A stretch of DNA of 37,934 bases. Source: Candidatus Dormiibacterota bacterium (GTDB taxonomy: Bacteria > Chloroflexota > Dormibacteria > Dormibacterales > Dormibacteraceae). The stretch lies in contig CATPBP010000242.1 in assembly GCA_955652675.1 (NCBI GenBank), positions 1 to 37,934 on the forward strand. The letters run 5' to 3'. Under the pieces are notes generated by a model, which was given only the letters and a program-made list of their open reading frames with translations, had not been told where the DNA came from and made no database searches. Positions 33,585-37,934 of the stretch are shown here, piece after piece. Both the position numbers and the translations under genes were made by a program. Each line of letters begins with the position of its first letter. The first letter of the stretch is position 1.

Positions 33585-35555
33585 ATGGCGCATCTGGTGA
33601 CGGGCGGCACGGGGTTCATCGGGCGCCATCTTCTGCAGGCGCTCTCGCGGCGGGGACAGCCGATTCACGCGCTGGTCCGCGAGGCATCGGCTGACAAGCT
33701 GGACCGTCTCGGGTTGCCGAACGTGCTTCCGCTGATCGGCGACCTCACCATGCCGGGCCTTGGCCTGAGCGATGCGGGCCGCGCCGCGCTCCTGGGCACA
33801 GACCTGGAGGTGTTTCACCTGGCCGCCGTATACGACCTGGAGGCTGACGAGGAGGTGAACCGGACGGCGAACGTGGAGGGGACGCGCCACGTGGTCGAGC
33901 TCTCCGCGGAGATGGGCGCCGTCCGCCTGCACCACATGAGCTCGATCGTGGTTGCGGGCGGCAAGTTCAAGGGAACCTTCACCGAGGACATGTTCGACGA
34001 GGGCCAGGTCCTCGACCATCCCTACTACCAGACCAAGTTCGAGGCTGAGGGGATCGTGCGGGGCGGAGCGGTGCCCTGGCGGATCTACCGGCCGGGCATC
34101 GTTATCGGCTCCTCCCAGACCGGCGAAGCGGACCGCGCGGACGGGCCCTATTACGCCTTCAAGATCATCCAGCGGCTGCGCAACGCCCTGCCTTCCTGGG
34201 TGCCACTGGCCGGTTTCGAGGGCGGCCCGCTCTACCTCGTCCCTGTCGATTTCGTCGCCGCGGCCGTGGACCACATCGCGGCCACTCCCGGGCTGGATGG
34301 GCAGACCTTCCATGTCGTCGACCCGAAACCGCTCTCCCTCGGCGATACGGTGAACGAGTTCTGTCGCGCCGCCCATGCGCCGCAGTTCACCCTTCGCGTG
34401 GACCGCCGCGCTTTCGGACTACTCCCGAAAGGCTTCGGCGAGATGCTGGGTTCCTGGCGTGTGGTGGAGGCGCTCAAGAGGCAGCTGCTGGAGGGGGTGC
34501 GGGTGCCGGAGGCGGCGGTGTCCTACATCAACAGCCGCGCCCGCTTCTCCGCGGACCACGCGCAGGCGGCCCTCGCCGGGAGCGGAGTCAGCTGCCCTCC
34601 TCTGCACAGCTACGCCTGGAAGGTGTGGGACTACTGGGAGCGGCACCTGGACCCCGAGGCCCTGACGGAACCCAACCTGCGCGCGATCCTCGCCGGCCGG
34701 GTCGTGCTGGTGACCGGGGCGTCGTCAGGGATCGGGCGCGCGGTCGCCGTCCAGGCCGCCCAGCACGGTGCGCACGTGATCCTGGTCTCGAGGACGCGCG
34801 AGAAGCTGGAGGAGCTGAAGGCCGAGATCGAGTCGGAGGGCGGACGGGCCGCCGTCTATCCCACCGACCTCTCCGACCTGGAGGCCTGTGACCGGATGGC
34901 GCGGCTCGTCCTCGCCGATCACGGCCGGGTCGACATCCTGGTCAACAACGCGGGCCGCTCCATCCGCCGCTCTCTTGTCAATTCGCTGGACCGCTTCCAC
35001 GACTTCGAGCGGACGATGAGGCTGAACTACTTCGGCGCGGTCAAGCTGATCCTGGCGCTGGTGCCCGGCATGCGCGAGAGGCGAAGCGGGCACATCGTCA
35101 ACATCTCGTCGATAGGCGCCCAGGTCTACCCGCCCAGGTTCGGCGCCTACGTCGCCTCCAAGAGCGCCCTGGCGTCGCTCTCACGCTGCATCGGGCCGGA
35201 GCTGGCGGACGACGGCATCTCGATGACCAACATCCACATGCCGCTGGTCCGGACGCCGATGATCGCTCCCACGGGCATGTACGAGAACTTCCCCACCATC
35301 GACACCGACCAGGCCGCCGAGATGGTCATGCAGGCGCTTCTGAGCCGGCCGCCCGAAGTCTCGACCAGGCTCGGCAAGCTCGGCGAGGCAGTGGACACCC
35401 TCTCGCCCGGCCTGCTCCATCTGGTCATGACCGGCGCCTACCATGCCTTCCCGGAGACTGCGCCCGGCCGCGATGGCGGGAGCGAGGCTGGCGGAGAGGA
35501 GATCTCGACGGAGGCTGCGGCGATGGCCTACCTGATGCGGGGCATTCACTTCTAG
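33585..35555 (+). CDS. Two-domain SDR, fatty acyl-CoA reductase-like
   Basis: A 656-residue fusion of two dehydrogenase domains. Residues 1-370 are an extended SDR of the NAD_binding_4/male-sterility type (GGTGFIG at 7-13, YYQTK at 147-151, LVPVDFVAAAVDH). Residues 371-656 are a classical SDR (TGASSGIG at 377-384, NNAG at 454-457, SSIG at 508-511, YVASK at 522-526), both with complete active sites. This architecture matches mycobacterial acyl-CoA reductase AcrA1-type proteins, in which acyl-CoA is reduced to aldehyde and perhaps alcohol. The likely role is wax- or fatty-alcohol-type lipid synthesis, but no product is visible from sequence. ATG 33585; the TTCTTCC stretch before it gives no strong ribosome-binding site. 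Confidence 0.9.
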   Translation: MAHLVTGGTGFIGRHLLQALSRRGQPIHALVREASADKLDRLGLPNVLPLIGDLTMPGLGLSDAGRAALLGTDLEVFHLAAVYDLEADEEVNRTANVEGTRHVVELSAEMGAVRLHHMSSIVVAGGKFKGTFTEDMFDEGQVLDHPYYQTKFEAEGIVRGGAVPWRIYRPGIVIGSSQTGEADRADGPYYAFKIIQRLRNALPSWVPLAGFEGGPLYLVPVDFVAAAVDHIAATPGLDGQTFHVVDPKPLSLGDTVNEFCRAAHAPQFTLRVDRRAFGLLPKGFGEMLGSWRVVEALKRQLLEGVRVPEAAVSYINSRARFSADHAQAALAGSGVSCPPLHSYAWKVWDYWERHLDPEALTEPNLRAILAGRVVLVTGASSGIGRAVAVQAAQHGAHVILVSRTREKLEELKAEIESEGGRAAVYPTDLSDLEACDRMARLVLADHGRVDILVNNAGRSIRRSLVNSLDRFHDFERTMRLNYFGAVKLILALVPGMRERRSGHIVNISSIGAQVYPPRFGAYVASKSALASLSRCIGPELADDGISMTNIHMPLVRTPMIAPTGMYENFPTIDTDQAAEMVMQALLSRPPEVSTRLGKLGEAVDTLSPGLLHLVMTGAYHAFPETAPGRDGGSEAGGEEISTEAAAMAYLMRGIHF

Positions 35556-35592
35556 CCCCTCGGGACCTCCCCCGGTCGGCAGGTAGCGGACG

Positions 35593-35949
35593 TCAGCCGG
35601 AGTTGTGGCCCTGACTGACGATGTAGGCGCCGAAGCCGAGAGCGACGATGATGATTAGGCCGACCAGGAGCACCGACAGGAAGAGGTGCACGTAACCGAG
35701 GATCAGACCGATGGTGGCCAGAAGAGCGCCGCCTTCGCCGGTCCGCCGAATCTGACCGCGTGCCAGGTGGCCCGTCACGATCGCGACCAGGCCGGCGATG
35801 AAGGGGTGGGGGATGGCGTAGCCGGCGATCCCTGCCACCAGGCTGACTATGGCCAGCCTGTTGGTCGGCCGCGAGACCGACATCACGCCGCCCCTGCCGG
35901 GCGGTCCCGGCGGGACCATCCGCGGTGGGTCCTCTGGGCTCTGCTGCAT
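35593..35949 (-). CDS. DUF4190 membrane protein
   Basis: 118 residues from ATG 35949: a short Pro-rich N-terminus, then the DUF4190 unit with a hydrophobic helix (LAIVSLVAGIAGYAIP), GLVAIVTGHLARGQIRRTGEGG, the family hallmark GH-A-xQIRRTGE, and two more hydrophobic segments up to YIVSQGHNSG. DUF4190 proteins are small membrane proteins of unknown role, common in high-GC bacteria. The upstream in-frame extension to 36126 crosses the palindromic intergenic repeat and has no family similarity, so I reject it. Confidence 0.85.
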   Translation of the reverse strand: MQQSPEDPPRMVPPGPPGRGGVMSVSRPTNRLAIVSLVAGIAGYAIPHPFIAGLVAIVTGHLARGQIRRTGEGGALLATIGLILGYVHLFLSVLLVGLIIIVALGFGAYIVSQGHNSG

Positions 35950-36041
35950 GCGGACCCATGCTACCCGAGACCTGTTCAGTCCTCGGTCGGGAATGTCAGC
36001 TGAATCTCTGAAGCGAAGGCGAAGCAGGTCCGGCTGGTTCG

Positions 36042-36081
36042 GGGAGCACCCCCTCCCAAACCCTCCCCGCATGGAGGAGGG
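36042..36081. repeat. Double CCCTCC/GGAGGG palindrome upstream of uvrC
   Basis: A first pair (GGGAG at 36042-36046 with CTCCC) is followed by CCCTCC (36061-36066) with GGAGGG (36076-36081). The set ends 20-29 nt before the uvrC start and could influence uvrC leader structure. The 151-bp gap between the DUF4190 and uvrC starts holds nothing else that I recognise. Confidence 0.45.
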
Positions 36082-36109
36082 AATTCTGCGGATACCATCG
36101 ATGACAGTC

Positions 36110-37934
36110 ATGGCTTCTGAGACCATTCGGCGCCGGCTCCGGGAGGTGCCGGACTCACCCGGCGTCTACCTGCTTCGAGACACCTCCGGTCAGGTGATCT
36201 ACGTCGGCAAGGCACTGCGCCTGCGCGACCGCCTGCGCTCGTACTTCACCGCCGGCTATGCCCAGACGGCTCGGGTGGCCGACCTGGTGCGCCGCGTCTA
36301 CGACTTCGAGTTCGTCAAGACCGCCAACGAGGTTGAGGCGCTGGTGCTGGAGTGCAACCTGATCAAGCACTACCGGCCGCGCTTCAACATCCGGCTCAAG
36401 GACGACAAGAACTACCTCTACCTGAAGCTCCCGGTCACCGAGGAGTACCCGAGGGTTCACTACACCAGGCGCATCCTGGACGACGGGGCACTCTATTTCG
36501 GTCCCTATACGAGCGCGCAGTCGCTCAGGAGCACGGTCAAGAGCATCCGCCAGCTGCTTCCCTTTCGAACCTGCTCCGACGACATCTTCAAGCAGCAGAA
36601 GGTCTGCCTCGACTTCCACATCAGGCGCTGTCCCGGCCCCTGCGAAGGCCGGATCAGCGGCGAGGAGTATCGCGCGCGCATCCGGCAGGTCGCCCTCTTC
36701 ATGGAGGGCCGCTCCGAGGTACTGACCCGGGAGCTCCGCGACCGCATGTCCCGGGCGGCAGACACGCTCGACTTCGAGAACGCGGCCCGCTATCGCAACC
36801 AGCTGCTCGCGATCGAGAAGATTGCCGACCGCCAGAAGGTCCTTACGCACAGCCGGGACGACCAGGACCTGATCGCATACGCCAGGGAGGGCCGGGACGT
36901 CTACGTGGAGGTGGCCTACGTGAGGCAGGGCAAGATGGTGGGGCACGACGGCCACTCTCTGGAGGGCGCCGGCGAGGCTTCGGAGGCGGAGCTCCTGCGC
37001 GGTTTCATGCTCGCCTACTACGGAAGCGCCACCCACGTTCCCCGCTCTGTCCTGCTCCCCGGCGCGGTCGAGGAACCCGAGCTGGTGACCGACTGGCTGG
37101 CCCAGAAGCGCGGTGGGCCGGTGGCGCTCGAGGTGCCGCAGCGAGGCCGGAAACGGGCACTGGTGCAGCAGCTCGCGGAAACTGCGCAGGACGAGCTGCG
37201 GCAGCTCAGGATCCAGGGCGACTACGACCGAAGCCGCACCGAGCCGATGCTCTCGGCGCTCGCCGAGGCGCTACAGCTCGACGAGCCGCCCCACCGGATC
37301 GAGTGCTACGACATCTCCAACATCCAGGGCGATTCCGCCGTGGGCGCCATGGTGGTCTTCGAAGACGGCCGGCCGAAGAACGACCACTACCGCAGCTTCC
37401 GCATCCGCTACACGCCGGGGCCCAACGACTTCGCGATGATCCAGGAGGTTCTCCGCCGCCGCTTCGAGCGGCTGGAGAACGCCCAGCGCCGGGAGGACTC
37501 CGCCGAGGTGGGGGACAGGTCCTTCTCGAGCCGTCCCGACCTGATCCTGATCGACGGGGGCCGCGGCCAGCTGAGCGCCGCCATGGAGGTGCTCGAGAAC
37601 CTCGGATTCGCCGACATCCCGACCTTCGGCCTCGCCAAGGAGCGTGAGGAGCTCTTCGCCCCCGACAGCGCCGAGCCCATCGTGCAGGAGCACAATTCGC
37701 CCGGCATGTTTCTGGTCCAGCGGGTCCGGGACGAGGCCCACCGCTTCGCCATCACGCATCACCGCAAAGCCCGCTCGAAAAAGGCGCTCAGCTCACCTCT
37801 GGACTCGGTCGAGGGGATCGGACCCGCGCGCAAACGGCGCTTGCTGCGCACATTCGGCAGCCTCCAGGCCATCCGCGACGCGTCCGTGGAGCAGCTCGTC
37901 GGAGCGGGCATCCCCGAGCGGGTCGCGGTCCGCC
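36110..37934 (+). CDS. uvrC: Excinuclease ABC subunit C (3' end off window)
   Basis: Dual-incision nuclease of nucleotide excision repair. 608 residues are visible, open to the right edge. The N-terminal GIY-YIG nuclease (PGVYLLRD...VIYVGKA), RCPGPCEG, the UVR motif (ADTLDFENAARYRNQL), the RNase H-like second nuclease (ECYDISNIQGDSAVG and LILIDGGRGQL) and a helix-hairpin-helix (LDSVEGIGPARKRRLL) are all present. By comparison with the family only about 4-8 residues are missing at the C-terminus. ATG 36110 is used; ATG 36101, three codons earlier, is equally possible. No LexA box is seen upstream, unlike uvrB. Confidence 0.97.
   Translation, partial: MASETIRRRLREVPDSPGVYLLRDTSGQVIYVGKALRLRDRLRSYFTAGYAQTARVADLVRRVYDFEFVKTANEVEALVLECNLIKHYRPRFNIRLKDDKNYLYLKLPVTEEYPRVHYTRRILDDGALYFGPYTSAQSLRSTVKSIRQLLPFRTCSDDIFKQQKVCLDFHIRRCPGPCEGRISGEEYRARIRQVALFMEGRSEVLTRELRDRMSRAADTLDFENAARYRNQLLAIEKIADRQKVLTHSRDDQDLIAYAREGRDVYVEVAYVRQGKMVGHDGHSLEGAGEASEAELLRGFMLAYYGSATHVPRSVLLPGAVEEPELVTDWLAQKRGGPVALEVPQRGRKRALVQQLAETAQDELRQLRIQGDYDRSRTEPMLSALAEALQLDEPPHRIECYDISNIQGDSAVGAMVVFEDGRPKNDHYRSFRIRYTPGPNDFAMIQEVLRRRFERLENAQRREDSAEVGDRSFSSRPDLILIDGGRGQLSAAMEVLENLGFADIPTFGLAKEREELFAPDSAEPIVQEHNSPGMFLVQRVRDEAHRFAITHHRKARSKKALSSPLDSVEGIGPARKRRLLRTFGSLQAIRDASVEQLVGAGIPERVAVR

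Noticed and set aside
35950-36126. N-terminal extension of the DUF4190 protein
   Set aside because: Would translate the palindromic repeat and has no similarity to the family; ATG 35949 gives a normal DUF4190 protein.
1-37934. Defence islands, CRISPR, tRNA or rRNA genes, integrases
   Set aside because: Looked for repeat-spacer arrays, CCA-ended cloverleaf-like sequences and recombinase motifs; none seen by eye.

Overview
This is a GC-rich, gene-dense bacterial chromosomal segment with about 40 recognisable genes, few gaps, many 1-8 nt start/stop overlaps, and frequent GTG and TTG starts. I see no tRNA, rRNA, CRISPR array, prophage or intact insertion sequence. WhiA next to gap-pgk-tpiA-secG, a Chloroflexota-type SecG, GAAC-N4-GTTC LexA-box logic, and branched-chain-type E1 genes suggest a monoderm-like high-GC lineage (Chloroflexota, Dormibacterota or a deep actinobacterial relative). 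The taxon is inferred from gene content and style, not from a marker search.

Layout. 1-1.7 kb: the last codons of an upstream gene (probably uvrC-like), a RapZ-type protein with a decayed P-loop, and an SDR epimerase. 1.7-3.8 kb: the E1 beta and alpha subunits of a 2-oxo-acid dehydrogenase on the minus strand. 3.8-10.6 kb: a central-metabolism run of whiA, gap, pgk, tpiA, sodA, secG and a peptide-binding lipoprotein. 10.6-18 kb: a looser region holding a Pro/Gly-rich membrane-anchored protein, an SDR without the catalytic Tyr/Lys, a short transposon-like element, an aldehyde dehydrogenase, a DksA-like zinc-finger protein, an SCP2 protein, a metallo-beta-lactamase-fold hydrolase, DegV with an HTH protein, and a bifunctional nuclease. 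18-26 kb: polA, mutM, PAP2 phosphatase, cutA, a MacB-like ABC fusion, moeA and a broken PP-loop ATPase gene. 26-38 kb: uvrB (with a LexA box), two thioesterases, uvrA, an M32 carboxypeptidase, a two-domain acyl-CoA-reductase-like SDR, a DUF4190 membrane protein, and uvrC running off the right edge.

The genes form two functional blocks: lower glycolysis and pyruvate/branched-chain oxo-acid use under WhiA, and a DNA-repair island (polA, mutM, uvrB, uvrA, uvrC) with unrelated passengers.

The points most worth a second look are: (a) whiA, with a good sigma70-type promoter and Shine-Dalgarno but an AUA codon exactly where its conserved initiator Met should be, and a similar case in the bifunctional nuclease (ACG or CTG); (b) a 199-bp element with 23-bp imperfect terminal inverted repeats flanked by TA; (c) a recurring CCCTCCC...GGGAGGG intergenic palindrome; (d) a RapZ without a nucleotide-binding loop and without its usual yvcK neighbour; (e) the two window ends, which look as if they belong side by side within one uvrC-rapZ junction. 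I did not find a clearly novel multi-gene system.
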